DNA of 64,000 nt from positions 39,079 through 103,078 of the forward strand of contig JAFVRN010000020.1 of the NCBI GenBank assembly GCA_017504265.1. The letters run 5' to 3'. The notes beneath the pieces are model-generated. The model ran no database searches. It saw only the letters and a program-made list of their open reading frames with translations, and was not told where the DNA came from. The position numbers and the translations under genes were made by a program. Source of the DNA: Alistipes sp. GTDB lineage: Bacteria; Bacteroidota; Bacteroidia; Bacteroidales; Rikenellaceae. Positions 63,891 to 64,000 of this stretch are shown piece after piece (position 1 is the first letter of the stretch; every line of letters starts with the position of its first letter).

Positions 63891-64000
63891 ATGACTTTGA
63901 ATCGCATACCAATACAGATGATGAGTGTTGTCGTTACCCTCGTTTCTGGAAAACTGTCAGATTTTACCACTAAGGATAAAAGCGAAAACACTTTCATCAA
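63891..64000 (+). CDS. Possible start of a gene running past the right edge
   Basis: An ATG at 63891 opens a frame of 36 codons that is still open at the window end (IPIQMMSVVVTLVSGK and following). It could be the N-terminus of a protein whose body lies outside. No promoter or ribosome-binding site is clear. The alternative is non-coding leader DNA of the minus-strand lipoprotein gene, whose start is at 63711. Confidence 0.3.
   Translation, partial: MTLNRIPIQMMSVVVTLVSGKLSDFTTKDKSENTFI

Overview
The window is a chromosomal segment of a Bacteroidales bacterium, most likely from the Rikenellaceae/Alistipes neighbourhood. This rests on Bacteroidota-type promoters (TTTG, about 19 nt, TAnnTTTG) before many genes, Bacteroidota-specific families (DUF4270, DUF4271, DUF3098, DUF3467, DUF4919, Omp28, BACON, fimbrillin-like, PL29 N-terminal domain), a meso-DAP MurE, and the ftsX-DUF3098-uppP-truB-queA gene order. 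The genus is inference; the phylum is well supported.

Layout. 1-9201: the first half of the division and cell-wall (dcw) cluster on the + strand (rsmH end, ftsL-like, ftsI, murE, mraY, murD, ftsW). It stops after ftsW, where an S4-domain gene, leuS and an FNT-family gene follow instead of murG-murC-ftsQ-ftsA-ftsZ. 12692-12765: a CAU tRNA on the - strand, divergent from a porin plus gate-domain transporter pair. 16007-18220: a three-part lipoprotein (fimbrillin-like, LRR, Omp28). 18432-22030: gcvH, then resB-ccsA with a tri-haem cytochrome c peroxidase. 22112-25348: a - strand operon (hemerythrin, pseudo-receiver LuxR regulator, cutC, transglutaminase). 25901-34461: + strand genes (lysE-type, cmk, ispH, S41 protease, histidine kinase, DUF4271, hemD, rnpA, yidD, DUF3467). 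34536-36737: a large repeat lipoprotein. 37049-38719: fhs. 39269-52313: a long - strand block (C1B peptidase, topA, DUF4270 and GT5 genes, queA-truB-uppP-DUF3098-ftsX-yfhO, and a small acidic protein). 52496-59598: ligA, dapA, DUF4919, C11 peptidase, ffh. 59708-64000: small - strand genes and an AT-richer, collagen-like/LRR surface lipoprotein that looks accessory.

The strongest unexplained signal lies between fhs and the C1B peptidase (38806-39269). Two abutting GAA-triloop hairpins run directly into 9-bp tandem repeats facing a second 9-bp array in inverted orientation. Two tandem copies of a ~124-nt hairpin follow. The two copies differ greatly in stem sequence but keep the same fold through many compensatory changes, with the same internal loops, the same G-A mismatch and tandem G-A juxtaposition. 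All their non-Watson-Crick stem pairs other than that G-A mismatch are G-T on the + strand, which suggests a + strand RNA or single-stranded-DNA element. A second candidate non-coding transcript is implied by an orphan + strand terminator at 25693-25722 that has no coding gene ahead of it.

Most of the rest is housekeeping. Secreted or surface genes (lipoproteins, porin, proteases) are interspersed, as is usual for a gut Bacteroidales genome.
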